Source: Acidimicrobiales bacterium | GTDB taxonomy: Bacteria > Actinomycetota > Acidimicrobiia > Acidimicrobiales > Iamiaceae | DNA length: 53,743 bases | Reading direction: 5' to 3' | Assembly (NCBI GenBank): GCA_025463365.1 | Contig: JAOBWM010000165.1 | Span: 1-53,743 of the forward strand | Part shown: piece after piece, positions 34,223 through 43,009 of the stretch | How positions within the stretch are numbered: the first letter of the stretch is position 1 | Layout: the number at the start of each line of letters is the position of its first letter | Program-made: the position numbers and the translations under genes | Notes under the pieces: generated by a model | The model's database searches: none | The model's input: only the letters and a program-made list of their open reading frames with translations | Told to the model about the DNA's origin: nothing

Positions 34223-34522
34223 TCAGCCCTTCATGAGGTCGACCTCATCGAGGTCGACCGTCTTGTAGTTGCGGAAGATGGCCAGCACGATGGCGAGCCC
34301 GACGCCCACCTCCGCTGCTGCGACCGCGATGATGAACAGGGCGAACACCTGGCCGGAGATGGCTCCGGTCATGGCGCTGAAGGCCACCAGGTTGATGTTG
34401 ACCGAGTTCAAGATGATCTCGATCGACATGAGGACGAGCACACCGTTCTTGCGAGCGATGACGCCGTAGACGCCGATGCAGAAGAGCGCGGCGGCAAGGA
34501 GGAGGAACTCGTTGAGCAACAT
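34223..34522 (-). CDS. nuoK: NADH-quinone oxidoreductase subunit K, first complex I
   Basis: The 99-residue, three-helix subunit has the two conserved membrane glutamates, in [11 protein letters not shown] and [17 protein letters not shown], which lie on the proton path. The length is typical. The ATG at 34522 follows nuoJ by 6 bases. Confidence 0.96.
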   Translation of the reverse strand: MLLNEFLLLAAALFCIGVYGVIARKNGVLVLMSIEIILNSVNINLVAFSAMTGAISGQVFALFIIAVAAAEVGVGLAIVLAIFRNYKTVDLDEVDLMKG

Positions 34523-34528
34523 GGCGCC

Positions 34529-35068
34529 TCAGTCCCGACGGGCGATCACGATGGCGCCGATGAGCGCAGCCAGCAAGAGCAGCGAGACGACCTCGAACGG
34601 GATGAGGTAGCCGCCGAAGATGGCGTCGGAGACGGCGCCGGTGCTGGTCGGCGCCAGCGCCTCGGGCAGCTTGTCGCGACCGAAGCCGTCGAGCAGCACG
34701 TAGCCCAGCAGGCCGAACAGCAGCAGGCTGGTGAACGCGCCCAGGGCCCAGTTGTCGCGTCCGGCGCGCTCCTCGCCCTCCATCGGGGCCTTCGTCAACA
34801 TGATGCCGAAGAGGAAGAGGACGACGATGGCGCCGATGTAGACGAGCACCTGGGTGATCGCCACGAACTCGGCGCCCAGCAGGATGAACTGGGCCGCCAC
34901 GCCGGCCAGGACCAGGACCAGGTACACCGCGGCGTGCACGATGTTGGCGGCCGAGACGACTCGGATCGCGGCGAAGATCATCATGGCGGCGATCATCCCG
35001 AACGCGAGGTTCTCGGCCACGAGGACCGGAGCATCGGCGTTCTGCGCAGCGGCGAGCAACACGCCCAT
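34529..35068 (-). CDS. nuoJ: NADH-quinone oxidoreductase subunit J, first complex I
   Basis: The 179-residue subunit has five hydrophobic helices, including the conserved AVYLVLVLAGVAAQFILLGA and the following [20 protein letters not shown] with its pi-bulge glycine region. The ATG at 35068 shares one base with the nuoI stop (TGATG), supporting this start over any farther upstream. Confidence 0.95.
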   Translation of the reverse strand: MGVLLAAAQNADAPVLVAENLAFGMIAAMMIFAAIRVVSAANIVHAAVYLVLVLAGVAAQFILLGAEFVAITQVLVYIGAIVVLFLFGIMLTKAPMEGEERAGRDNWALGAFTSLLLFGLLGYVLLDGFGRDKLPEALAPTSTGAVSDAIFGGYLIPFEVVSLLLLAALIGAIVIARRD

Positions 35069-35625
35069 CAGCGCGGCACCTTCTTGACCTTGGCCGACGA
35101 CCCAGCTTCGTACGCCTCGAACTCCGGGACGGTCTCCATCCACTCACCGAGACGGGTCTTGTCGTGGAGGAGATCAGCGATGCGGGGCTCGGAGTACTCG
35201 AACTCGGGGCTCCAGAAGAGGGCCTCGAACGGGCAGACCTCGACGCAGATGCCGCAGTACATGCACAGCGAGTAATCGATGTCGAAGCGGTCGAGCGCGG
35301 AGACGGTGCGCTCCTTGCCACCGGGACGGCGCGGCGGCGCCTTCTCCTTGTGGCCTTCGATGTAGATGCACCAGTCCGGGCAGCTGCGGGCGCACAGCAT
35401 GCACACCGTGCAGTTGTCCTCCTTGAGGGCGATGACGCCACGGGCCCGAGGGGCCGGCGCCTCCTTCTCATGGGGGTACTGCACGGTCGCCGCGCCCTTG
35501 GACGGCGACGGGCGCTGCTTGAAGCGCGCCATGCCCTCGCCGGGCCAGACGGTCTGGGTCATCTCCTTGAAGGTGACCCCCATGCCCTTCACGACACCGG
35601 GGAGCTTGGGCTTGGGAAGGGCCAT
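35068..35625 (-). CDS. nuoI: NADH-quinone oxidoreductase subunit I (2x 4Fe-4S), first complex I
   Basis: The 185-residue subunit carries two CxxCxxCxxxCP ferredoxin motifs, [15 protein letters not shown] and [15 protein letters not shown], which bind the N6a and N6b 4Fe-4S clusters between the peripheral and membrane arms. The ATG at 35625 shares one base with the nuoH stop. Because this operon has no nuoEFG, NuoI is likely the entry subunit for a soluble electron donor such as ferredoxin, as in other 11-subunit complexes. Confidence 0.95.
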   Translation of the reverse strand: MALPKPKLPGVVKGMGVTFKEMTQTVWPGEGMARFKQRPSPSKGAATVQYPHEKEAPAPRARGVIALKEDNCTVCMLCARSCPDWCIYIEGHKEKAPPRRPGGKERTVSALDRFDIDYSLCMYCGICVEVCPFEALFWSPEFEYSEPRIADLLHDKTRLGEWMETVPEFEAYEAGSSAKVKKVPR

Positions 35626-36659
35626 CAGAACGCAACCTTCAAGACGGTGGTGGCGAGGATGTTGAGCAGCGAGATCGGGATCAGCACGGTCCAGGCCAGC
35701 CGCTGGAGCTGGTCCTCGCGGAACCGGGGGAAGGTGAACCGCACGAAGAAGATGAGCCCGCCGATGAGCAGCATCTTGGTGAGCATGATGATCGGGCCGA
35801 TGACGTTGAACCAGTTGCTGTTCAGGTCGGCCCAGGCGGCGGGGACGGTCCAGCCACCGAGGAACAAGGTGGCGGCCACGGCGGCGAAGGCACCAGCCGA
35901 GGCGAACTCGACGATGAAGAACATCATGAACCGCAGGCCCGAGTAATCGGTGATGTAGCCGGTGACGAGCTCGGACTCGGCGATCGGCATGTCGAACGGG
36001 GTCTGCCCCAACTCGGCCTGCACGGCGACGAGGAAGATGCAGAGCCCGACGATCTGGGTGATGGCGTACGGGTTGCCGATGCCGTCGAAGCCGAAGATCG
36101 ACCCGCCGGCCTGGGCGGCCACGATGCCCGCGAGGTTCATGGTGCCGGCCTGGATCACCACGCCGATGACGGCGAGGACCATCGGGAGCTCGTAGGCGAT
36201 GAGCTGGCCCGCGGCGCGGAGGCCACCGATCAGGGCGTACTTGTTGGCCGAGCTCCAGCCGGCGATGAGCACGCCGAGCGCGGAGATCGACGACACGGCC
36301 AGGAGGTAGAAGACGCCGCCGTTGAGGTTGGCGAACCACATGTCGGGGCCGAACGGCACGGCCAGGTACACGAGCAGCACCGTGCCGACCACCAGGTACG
36401 GGGCGAACTTGAAGAGCTTGCGGTCGGCCCGCTCGGGGACGATGTCCTCCTTCTGGAGGAACTTGCCGACCTCGGCGAGCAGCTGCATCGAGCCGAACGG
36501 ACCGGCTTCCATGGGGCCGAGCCGGCTCTGCATGAACGACACCATCTTGAACAAGAAGAGGTAGACGAACGTGCCCGCGGGCAAGAGGACCGCGGCCAAG
36601 ATGCCGACGGACCGCAGGGCCGAGACCTGCCAGTAGGAGAGGTGGAGCGCGAGGACCAT
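35625..36659 (-). CDS. nuoH: NADH-quinone oxidoreductase subunit H, first complex I
   Basis: The 344-residue quinone-chamber subunit begins with a membrane helix ([20 protein letters not shown]) followed by [20 protein letters not shown]. It retains the conserved [20 protein letters not shown] and [15 protein letters not shown]. In most NuoH proteins the first block reads NRxGPxRxGPxG; here it is [12 protein letters not shown], so one conserved arginine is replaced. The ATG at 36659 directly abuts the nuoD stop. Confidence 0.94.
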   Translation of the reverse strand: MVLALHLSYWQVSALRSVGILAAVLLPAGTFVYLFLFKMVSFMQSRLGPMEAGPFGSMQLLAEVGKFLQKEDIVPERADRKLFKFAPYLVVGTVLLVYLAVPFGPDMWFANLNGGVFYLLAVSSISALGVLIAGWSSANKYALIGGLRAAGQLIAYELPMVLAVIGVVIQAGTMNLAGIVAAQAGGSIFGFDGIGNPYAITQIVGLCIFLVAVQAELGQTPFDMPIAESELVTGYITDYSGLRFMMFFIVEFASAGAFAAVAATLFLGGWTVPAAWADLNSNWFNVIGPIIMLTKMLLIGGLIFFVRFTFPRFREDQLQRLAWTVLIPISLLNILATTVLKVAF

Positions 36660-37835
36660 CTAGCGATCGATGTCCCCGAGGATGAAGTACAGGGAGGCGA
36701 GGATCGTCACGACGTCGGGGACGTAGACACCGCGGGTCACCCAGGGGACCACGGCCACGTTGTTGAACGACGCGGTGCGGATCTTCACGCGGAACGGGCC
36801 GAGGTCGCCCTTGGACACGACGTAGTAGCCCATCTCGCCGAGCGGGTTCTCGGTGGCCACCCAGGCCTCGCCCTCGGGAACCTTGATGATGCGAGGGACC
36901 TTGGCCATGATCGCCCCCGACGGCAGGCCGTCGAGGAGCTGATCGATGATCTTGGTGGACTCACGGATCTCCTGGAGGCGCACCCAGAAGCGCGAGAACG
37001 AGTCGCCGTCGGGGTGGGTCCACACGTGCCAGTCGACCTCGTTCCAGGCCAGGCCGACGGGCTGGTCCCGGCGCAGGTCCCAGTCGACGCCGCTGGCGCG
37101 CAGGTTGGCGCCCGAGAGGCCGTAAGCCATGGCCACGTCGGCCGGGATGACGCCCACGCCGCGGGTGCGGGCCTGGAAGATCTCGTTGCCCTCGACGAGG
37201 GTCTCCATCTCGTCGCAGAAGTCGCGGATGCGCTCCATCGAGGCCTTGGTGTCGACGATCCAGCCCTTGGGCAGGTCGTCCTTCAGGCCACCGATGCGGT
37301 CGAAGTTCGGGTGGAAGCGGCCGCCGGTGGCGCTCTCGATCTGGTTCAGGACGTACTCGCGGTCGCGGAACGCGTAGAACGCCGCGGTCATGGCCCCGAT
37401 GTGCAGCGCCATGTCGCCGACGAACAGCGAGATGTTGGCGATGCGCGACATCTCGAAGAGGAGGGTGCGGATCCATTGGGCCCGGGGTGGGGCCTCGATG
37501 TCCATGAGCTTCTCGGCCGCGAGGATGAAGGGCACCTCGTTGGCGAAGCTGCCCAGCCAGTCGATGCGGTTCACCAACGTGGTGACCTGCGGGTAGGTGC
37601 GGACCTCGGTGAGCTTCTCGTAGCCCCGGTGCATGTAGCCCATGACGGGCTCGCAGGAGATGACCTGCTCGCCATCGAGCTTCAGCACGATGCGCAGCGT
37701 GCCGTGGGTGGCCGGGTGCTGCGGACCCATGTTGAGGGTCATGCCCTCGTCGGTCTCGAACTCGAGGTTCACCCGGCCGTCAGCGGCCTGGGCGTTGGCG
37801 TAGGCGAGCTTCTGCCGCTCGGTGATCGCAGCCAT
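36660..37835 (-). CDS. nuoD: NADH-quinone oxidoreductase subunit D, first complex I
   Basis: The 391-residue 49-kDa-type subunit has [20 protein letters not shown] at residues 32-51, [13 protein letters not shown], and the quinone-site histidine in the HPATHG loop. It lacks catalytic nickel cysteines, as expected for NuoD. The ATG at 37835 shares a base with the nuoC stop. A MidA-type methyltransferase, whose mitochondrial relative modifies this subunit, is encoded at the end of the same operon. Confidence 0.96.
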   Translation of the reverse strand: MAAITERQKLAYANAQAADGRVNLEFETDEGMTLNMGPQHPATHGTLRIVLKLDGEQVISCEPVMGYMHRGYEKLTEVRTYPQVTTLVNRIDWLGSFANEVPFILAAEKLMDIEAPPRAQWIRTLLFEMSRIANISLFVGDMALHIGAMTAAFYAFRDREYVLNQIESATGGRFHPNFDRIGGLKDDLPKGWIVDTKASMERIRDFCDEMETLVEGNEIFQARTRGVGVIPADVAMAYGLSGANLRASGVDWDLRRDQPVGLAWNEVDWHVWTHPDGDSFSRFWVRLQEIRESTKIIDQLLDGLPSGAIMAKVPRIIKVPEGEAWVATENPLGEMGYYVVSKGDLGPFRVKIRTASFNNVAVVPWVTRGVYVPDVVTILASLYFILGDIDR

Positions 37836-38545
37836 CAGGCGTCGCCCCCTTCCGCGGCGTCGGACGCATCGGTGGCGTCGGGCTCGGCCGGCTCGTCACC
37901 GGCTGGCATGGGCTCGACATCGACGATGCCCGGCCACGGCTTCACGTGGCGAGCGAGCAACGGGAAGTCCTTGCGGAGCGGGTACCCCTCGAACTCGCCG
38001 GGGAGGTACAGCTTCACGAGGTGCGGGTGGCCGGTGAAGGTGATCCCGAACATCTCCAGGACCTCGCGCTCGTGCCAGTTGACGCCGGCGAACACGGGGA
38101 GCCAGGTGTCGATGCGCAGGTCGTCGTCGGGGATGTCGACCTTCAGCGTGAGGCCGAGCTTCTGCGAGAACGAGTGGAGCCGGGCGAACACCTGGAAGCG
38201 GGTGTCGCCGCCGGCGTACCCGGTCACGATGTCGGTGGACGGTGTGGGCGGGGGGTCGGTGGGCGAGTCCTCGTTCTTGCCGAAGGGGCTCGGGAGCCAG
38301 TCGAGGGCGGAGAGGAACTCGAAGTACCGGAAGCCCAGGTGGTCGCGGGCGACCAGACCGGCTTCGCGCCAGGCGTCGCGGGTGACTCGCACCCACACGT
38401 CGTCGCCGGTGCGGATGTGCGAGCCGACCACCGCGTCGCCGAGCTCGGTGGTCAGCGCGGCCACCAGCTCCTCGCGGGCTTCGTCGGTTGCCGGGGCCTC
38501 CGCCTCGGGTGCCTCGGTCGTCTCAGGAGACGACAATGGGATCAC
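37835..38545 (-). CDS. nuoC: NADH-quinone oxidoreductase subunit C, first complex I
   Basis: The 236-residue 30-kDa subunit contains the family block [20 protein letters not shown] and the C-terminal [12 protein letters not shown] 50-residue acidic, Ala/Glu-rich leader precedes the fold. The GTG at 38545 lies 23 bases inside the end of nuoB. A TTG three codons later has better spacing from the GGAAGG sequence, so the true start may be 38536. Confidence 0.93.
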   Translation of the reverse strand: MIPLSSPETTEAPEAEAPATDEAREELVAALTTELGDAVVGSHIRTGDDVWVRVTRDAWREAGLVARDHLGFRYFEFLSALDWLPSPFGKNEDSPTDPPPTPSTDIVTGYAGGDTRFQVFARLHSFSQKLGLTLKVDIPDDDLRIDTWLPVFAGVNWHEREVLEMFGITFTGHPHLVKLYLPGEFEGYPLRKDFPLLARHVKPWPGIVDVEPMPAGDEPAEPDATDASDAAEGGDA

Positions 38546-39023
38546 CCTTCCAGCGAGCAGCCATGTCTTCCTTGCCGATGCGCTCCTGCAACAAGACGAT
38601 GCCCTCGAGCAGCGCTTCGGGGCGGGGCGGGCAGCCGGGGACGTACACGTCGACCGGGATGATCTGGTCGACGCCCTTGGTGACCGAGTAGCTGTCCCAG
38701 TACGGGCCGCCGCAGTTGGCGCACGATCCCATCGAGATCACGTACTTCGGGTCGGGCATCTGGTCGTAGAGGCGGCGGATGGCCGGCACCATCTTGTCGG
38801 TGACCGTGCCGGAGATGCAGACGAGGTCGGCCTGGCGCGGGCTGGCCGGCAGCGGGATGACGCCGAGGCGCATGACGTCGTAACGGGGGGAACCCAGGGC
38901 GGCGCCCATCTCGATGGCGCAGCAGGCAAGGCCCCACTGGAAGATCCAGATGGAGTACTTGCGGGAGGTGTTCAGGAGGGAGGTCAGCGGCTTGGGGAGC
39001 TTGCCGCTCTCGACGAGGCCCAT
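38523..39023 (-). CDS. nuoB: NADH-quinone oxidoreductase subunit B (N2 cluster), first complex I
   Basis: The 166-residue PSST-type subunit shows the tandem cysteines in [18 protein letters not shown], a further cysteine in [15 protein letters not shown] and the last in [17 protein letters not shown], together the ligands of cluster N2, which reduces quinone. The length is typical. It follows nuoA by 7 bases. Confidence 0.96.
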   Translation of the reverse strand: MGLVESGKLPKPLTSLLNTSRKYSIWIFQWGLACCAIEMGAALGSPRYDVMRLGVIPLPASPRQADLVCISGTVTDKMVPAIRRLYDQMPDPKYVISMGSCANCGGPYWDSYSVTKGVDQIIPVDVYVPGCPPRPEALLEGIVLLQERIGKEDMAARWKGDPIVVS

Positions 39024-39030
39024 CAGTTGG

Positions 39031-39453
39031 TCAGATCCACTTCAGGACCTTCTTTCGCCACGCGTAGAGGAGGCCGAGGGTGAGCAGGACGATGAAGACG
39101 ATCATCTCGACGGCACCGAACCAGCCGTAGGCCTCGAGGCGGGTGGCCCAGGGGAAGATGAACACCGCTTCGACGTCGAACAGGACGAAGAGCAGTGCGA
39201 AGACGTAGTACCGGATCGGGCTCTGGGCCCATCCGTCGCCCACCGGGTCGACACCGCTCTCGTAGGTCAGGTACTTGTCCTGCTGCGGGCGGACCGGCCG
39301 GACCAGCTTGCCGAGGCTCATGACCCCGACCAGGAGGCCGATCGCGACCCCACCGAAGATGGCCACCGTCAGGTAGTCACGGAGGAAGGCCGACATGGCC
39401 GGCGTGACGGCGAGGACGCCACCGGCCAGGGGTTCACGCAGGAGCTCCGACAC
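39031..39453 (-). CDS. nuoA: NADH-quinone oxidoreductase subunit A, first complex I
   Basis: The subunit has three helices with the NuoA hallmarks [18 protein letters not shown], the cysteine-free variant of the ECG loop, and [20 protein letters not shown]. The GTG at 39453 (140 residues) follows a TAAGGT -10 element by 8 bases, fitting a leaderless operon start. An ATG at 39396 (121 residues) gives the more usual family length but has no ribosome-binding site. It is the first gene of the 11-subunit operon. Confidence 0.92.
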   Translation of the reverse strand: MSELLREPLAGGVLAVTPAMSAFLRDYLTVAIFGGVAIGLLVGVMSLGKLVRPVRPQQDKYLTYESGVDPVGDGWAQSPIRYYVFALLFVLFDVEAVFIFPWATRLEAYGWFGAVEMIVFIVLLTLGLLYAWRKKVLKWI

Positions 39454-39461
39454 GGCGTCGA

Positions 39462-39467
39462 ACCTTA
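39462..39467 (-). promoter_or_regulatory. -10 element TAAGGT for the first nuo operon
   Basis: TAAGGT on the minus strand ends 8 bases before the GTG at 39453, so the operon promoter probably lies here. Confidence 0.4.
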
Positions 39468-39611
39468 GTGACGCGCTTCCCAAGGGGCCAAAGGGGAGCT
39501 GGCGCCGTCGGCGCCCTGCTCGCAGGCGGTCCGAACAGGGCGCTCGCGCCGCTCGCCGGGGCCCAGCCGTGCGCCTGTGCGAGGCTGGCTGTCCGGTTCG
39601 ACAGGGTGACG

Positions 39612-41534
39612 ATGGACGCCGAGCGACGAGACACGAGCACGAGCGCCGCGACGGCCCCGGATCGGCGGGTGCTGCTGCTGTTCGTGCTGGTCGCGCTGGT
39701 GCCGGTGGTGGGTGCCGCGGTGCGCCTCCACCACGCCGGGTGGATCCCCGAAGGCGACGACGCCATGATCGCCCGGCGCACGATGGCGGTGTTCAGCCAC
39801 CACCCCCCGGTCTCCGGCCAGCCGTCGACCTCGGGGAACCTCTTCACCCACGACGGCGGAGGGGGCCACGCGGCCTCGATCGAGGCGAGCCATCCCGGGC
39901 CCCTCGAGTACTACCTGCTCGCGATCCCCTATCGCCTGTCGGGCTGGTCGCCCGGCGGGTTGCTCGCCGCGGTGGCGTTGGTGAACGGCGCGGCGGCGGC
40001 CACCGCGGTGTGGCTCTCGTGGCGCCGCCTGGGCACGATCGGGGCCGCCACCGCCGCGCTCGGGGTCCTGCTCGTCGCGGCCCACCTCGGAACCTGGAAC
40101 CTGGCCAGACCGCTCAACGCCAACATCGCCGTGCTCGCGTTGCTGGCCGGCCTCGTCGCCACGTGGGGCGTGCTCGATCGCGATCGCGCCGCGCTGGTCC
40201 CCGCGGTGGTGGCGCTGTCGTTCGTGATCCAGGCCCACCTCGGCGCCGCGCCCGTCGCCGCCACCGCGCTGCTCGTCGCTGTCGGCACAGCCGCGTGGAA
40301 GGGGCGGCGCGACCAGCGTGCGCACCTGGTCGCGGCCGCAGGCGCGTTGGTCGCGGTGTGGGCCCTGGTCGTGGTCCAGCAGTTCACGGGGCATCCCGGC
40401 AACCTCGCGGCGCTCGTCGACGTCACCCGCCTGCCGATCGATCGGGCCGGACCCGCCTTCGGCCTGTCGGCGGTCTTCGACCACGTGACGCAGCCGGCCT
40501 GGCCGGGTGTCCCCGCCCTCCCTCGCATCTCGATCCTCGGCCCGATCCCGGTCGGGCTGGCGCTGGCCAAGGGGGCGGTGGTCTTCGCGCTCCTCGCCGT
40601 CGCGGCGTGGTGGGCGCGCCGGGCGCGGCAGCCCACGCTGGTGCGGTTGGTCGCCGTGGCCGCTGGGGCCGTGTTGGTTCCCGCCCTCGTCTTGAGCCGG
40701 GGCCCCGACGAGGTCCGTCTCGGGCCGTCGTACCAGCTCACGTCCCTGCTGGCGGTCAGCGCCCTCCTGACCATGGCGTTGCTCGCGGTGTTGGCCGAGG
40801 CCCTGGGCCCGTTGCGCATCCCACGGGCGGCGGCGATCGTCGGTGCCGCCGGCCTCGGACTGGGCGCCATCGCCGTGGCCGCGTGGGGGGGCCCGACCTA
40901 CCCAGCTGACGCGGCCCGCACGCGAGCGATCGCGGACGCCATCCGGGCGCAGGTCCCGAAGGGCACGTACAAGCTGTCCGCCGAGGGTACGTGGGCCTAC
41001 CTCAGCACCCTCGACGCGGTGAGCGTCGAGCTGCTCCGCCACGGCTACGACATCCGCGTGGTGCGGCTCGGCACGACGCCCGACGAAGGGATCCGCCGGG
41101 ACACGAAGATCGCGGCGCCCACGATCGTGGTGGACAGCACGGATGTGGCCCGGACCGATGGACGGTTGCTGGTCCGACGCGGTCCCCTCCCGTCGGACCC
41201 GACGTGGGCGGGACCGCTCCTCGCCGCCGTGAGCCGGCCCGAGGTGCACCTCGAGGTCGTCGCGGCGGGCGACCGGACGCCATCTCGGTGCGTCGACGAC
41301 GTCATGCGCCTCGCCCGCGGTCCCGACACCGCCGCCCGGCGTCGCCACGTCGTGCGGGCCGTGCTCCGGTGCCCGCAGGGCGACCGTCGCACCATCGGCC
41401 GCTCACTGCGCTGGAACGGGCTCGGTGCCTTCTGGGTGGACCTCCTCGGCAGCAACATGCCGGGCCCCTTCCCCCACACGGGACTGGCCGCCTACCTCGT
41501 GGCGGCCCCGACTCGTGACCAGCCAGGCCAGTAG
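39612..41534 (+). CDS. Polytopic membrane protein, GT-C glycosyltransferase-like
   Basis: This protein of about 640 residues has a first membrane helix (VLLLFVLVALVPVVGAAVRL), then an extracytoplasmic loop with acidic residues (WIPEGDDAMIARR) and HPGPLEYYLLAIPYRLSGW. About ten further helices follow, and the soluble C-terminal domain is about 180 residues. The loop and the HPGPLxxYLLA pattern are common in GT-C glycosyltransferases using polyprenyl-phosphate sugars, such as arabinofuranosyl or mannosyl transferases. The ATG at 39612 is preferred; the frame is open upstream to 39468. Its last 132 bases overlap the convergent gene. Substrate is unknown. Confidence 0.72.
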   Translation: MDAERRDTSTSAATAPDRRVLLLFVLVALVPVVGAAVRLHHAGWIPEGDDAMIARRTMAVFSHHPPVSGQPSTSGNLFTHDGGGGHAASIEASHPGPLEYYLLAIPYRLSGWSPGGLLAAVALVNGAAAATAVWLSWRRLGTIGAATAALGVLLVAAHLGTWNLARPLNANIAVLALLAGLVATWGVLDRDRAALVPAVVALSFVIQAHLGAAPVAATALLVAVGTAAWKGRRDQRAHLVAAAGALVAVWALVVVQQFTGHPGNLAALVDVTRLPIDRAGPAFGLSAVFDHVTQPAWPGVPALPRISILGPIPVGLALAKGAVVFALLAVAAWWARRARQPTLVRLVAVAAGAVLVPALVLSRGPDEVRLGPSYQLTSLLAVSALLTMALLAVLAEALGPLRIPRAAAIVGAAGLGLGAIAVAAWGGPTYPADAARTRAIADAIRAQVPKGTYKLSAEGTWAYLSTLDAVSVELLRHGYDIRVVRLGTTPDEGIRRDTKIAAPTIVVDSTDVARTDGRLLVRRGPLPSDPTWAGPLLAAVSRPEVHLEVVAAGDRTPSRCVDDVMRLARGPDTAARRRHVVRAVLRCPQGDRRTIGRSLRWNGLGAFWVDLLGSNMPGPFPHTGLAAYLVAAPTRDQPGQ

Positions 41535-42941
41535 GACGAGGACCGCGGGGTCGGTGACGGAGCGGAACCGGTTGTTCTCGCCGAAGTCCAACGCGATGGT
41601 GACCGCGGTCAGGTAGGCGACCGTGGCCCAGGTGACGGCGACGAGCGCGTCGGCCGCGGTGGGTGTCCGCCACGAGCGTCGGCGCAGCCAGCGCACCGGA
41701 ACCAGCGCGAGGGCGAGCAGGTACGCGGCGAGCACGATCCACTCGTGGCGGCCTCCGTCGCCCCAGCGCCCGAGGCGATCGTCCGCCGGAGGCGGCTGGG
41801 CCTGCCACCCGCCGAGGACCCACCGCTCGGCGGTCACGAGCCCGCGCATGTGGTCGACGTTGGGCCCGTAGCCGAAGAAGTCGGCGGGCAGCCCGAAGGT
41901 GAGCGACGATGCCCGGCCGACGCCGCGCAGGTAGGCGCCGGGCCGGTGCCGGATGACCCACCTCGCATCCTCGAGGCGCAGGCGGCTGATCGCGAGGTAG
42001 CCGCGGTTGCGCTGGTTGGGGAACGAGTTGCCGGTGCGGGTGACCTCGTCGAGGATCTGCACCCCCCGGGGGCCCGAGCGCGGTGGATCGCTCGGTGGCC
42101 GGTCCATCTCGGCGAACGTGGCGAAGGCGGGGTACGCGGCGACGTCCGAGAGGCCGCCCTCGTCCGATGCCAGCCTCAGCCGCTCGGACCGCGGCAACTG
42201 CTCGACGGTGATGCGCGACAGGTTGTTGCCCATCCAGCTGCTCGGCCCGAAGAAGCCGAACTCGGCCTGGTTCTTGGCGTACCAGCCGCCGACCAGCAGG
42301 ATCGGTAGCAGCGACCAGACCGCCGCGGTGCGCCAGCGGTCGCGACGCAGCAGTGCCGCCAGCGCGAAGAGCCCGACGATCCAGACGAGGTGGAAGGTGG
42401 CGCGGGTGAGGCCGAGCGCGGCCACCAGTGCGCTGAGCGCCACGAGGTCGACGGGCCGTCCCCGCTCCACCCAGCGAGCGAACAGCAGCGCGACGGCCAG
42501 GACGCCGAACACCTCGAACGGGGTGTAGAGGAGGTACGTCTCGAGCAGGATCGCCGTCGGGCTCACGGTCCACGCCACGACGATGGCGACCGCCCACCGA
42601 GCCCCCAGGCCCACCCGCTTCAGCAGGTGCAACAGGAGCAGCGACGTGGCCAGGCCGATGGCCAGGAACAGCGGCCACAGCACCCGGTCCGGGGCACCGG
42701 GCGACACCTTGAGCGCCAGCCCCCACACCAGGTTGAGGCCGGGTGGTTGGGCGTGGTCGTACCAGAGGCTCTGCAGCAAGTGGTGCTTCAGCGCCACCGG
42801 GTCGAGGAAGTGGAGGTACACCGGCGCGTGGTGCCACAGGAACCGGACGCCCGCCAGGTAGTAGGCGACGCGGCTCACGACGAAGACGGCGACGACGATC
42901 GCGGTGGGCGCCCGCCAGTTCCCGTCACCCCCGGCAGCCAT
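41403..42941 (-). CDS. Polytopic membrane protein, GT39/GT-C-like
   Basis: This 512-residue protein has about ten membrane helices. The first loop contains LDPVALKHHLLQSLWYDHAQ followed by PPGLNLVWGLALKVSP, resembling the QPPG/HPPL motif of dolichyl- or polyprenyl-phosphate-mannose transferases (GT39, PMT_2). The C-terminal 35 residues after the last helix are polar and non-conserved-looking, and lie within the overlap with the opposite-strand gene. The ATG at 42941 follows a TAACGT -10 element by 8 bases. A glycosyltransferase role in cell-envelope polysaccharide is plausible, not proven. Confidence 0.7.
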   Translation of the reverse strand: MAAGGDGNWRAPTAIVVAVFVVSRVAYYLAGVRFLWHHAPVYLHFLDPVALKHHLLQSLWYDHAQPPGLNLVWGLALKVSPGAPDRVLWPLFLAIGLATSLLLLHLLKRVGLGARWAVAIVVAWTVSPTAILLETYLLYTPFEVFGVLAVALLFARWVERGRPVDLVALSALVAALGLTRATFHLVWIVGLFALAALLRRDRWRTAAVWSLLPILLVGGWYAKNQAEFGFFGPSSWMGNNLSRITVEQLPRSERLRLASDEGGLSDVAAYPAFATFAEMDRPPSDPPRSGPRGVQILDEVTRTGNSFPNQRNRGYLAISRLRLEDARWVIRHRPGAYLRGVGRASSLTFGLPADFFGYGPNVDHMRGLVTAERWVLGGWQAQPPPADDRLGRWGDGGRHEWIVLAAYLLALALVPVRWLRRRSWRTPTAADALVAVTWATVAYLTAVTIALDFGENNRFRSVTDPAVLVLLAWLVTSRGRHEVGGQSRVGEGARHVAAEEVHPEGTEPVPAQ

Positions 42942-42949
42942 GGGCTCGG

Positions 42950-42955
42950 ACGTTA
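42950..42955 (-). promoter_or_regulatory. -10 element TAACGT, leaderless start
   Basis: TAACGT on the minus strand ends 8 bases before the ATG at 42941. Confidence 0.35.
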
Positions 42956-42997
42956 CCGGCCGCCGTCGCCGGCTCCGGGCCAGGTCGGGCCCGGCGA

Positions 42998-43003
42998 TAG
43001 GGT
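42998..43003 (+). promoter_or_regulatory. -10 element TAGGGT, leaderless start
   Basis: TAGGGT ends 6 bases before the ATG at 43010 of the acyltransferase, with no ribosome-binding site between. Confidence 0.45.
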
Positions 43004-43009
43004 GCGCCG

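Noticed and set aside
39454-39611. Additional gene in the divergent gap between nuoA and the GT-C-like gene
   Set aside because: The plus frame is open upstream of 39612, but the translated sequence is arginine/alanine-rich without features; the region probably holds the two divergent promoters.
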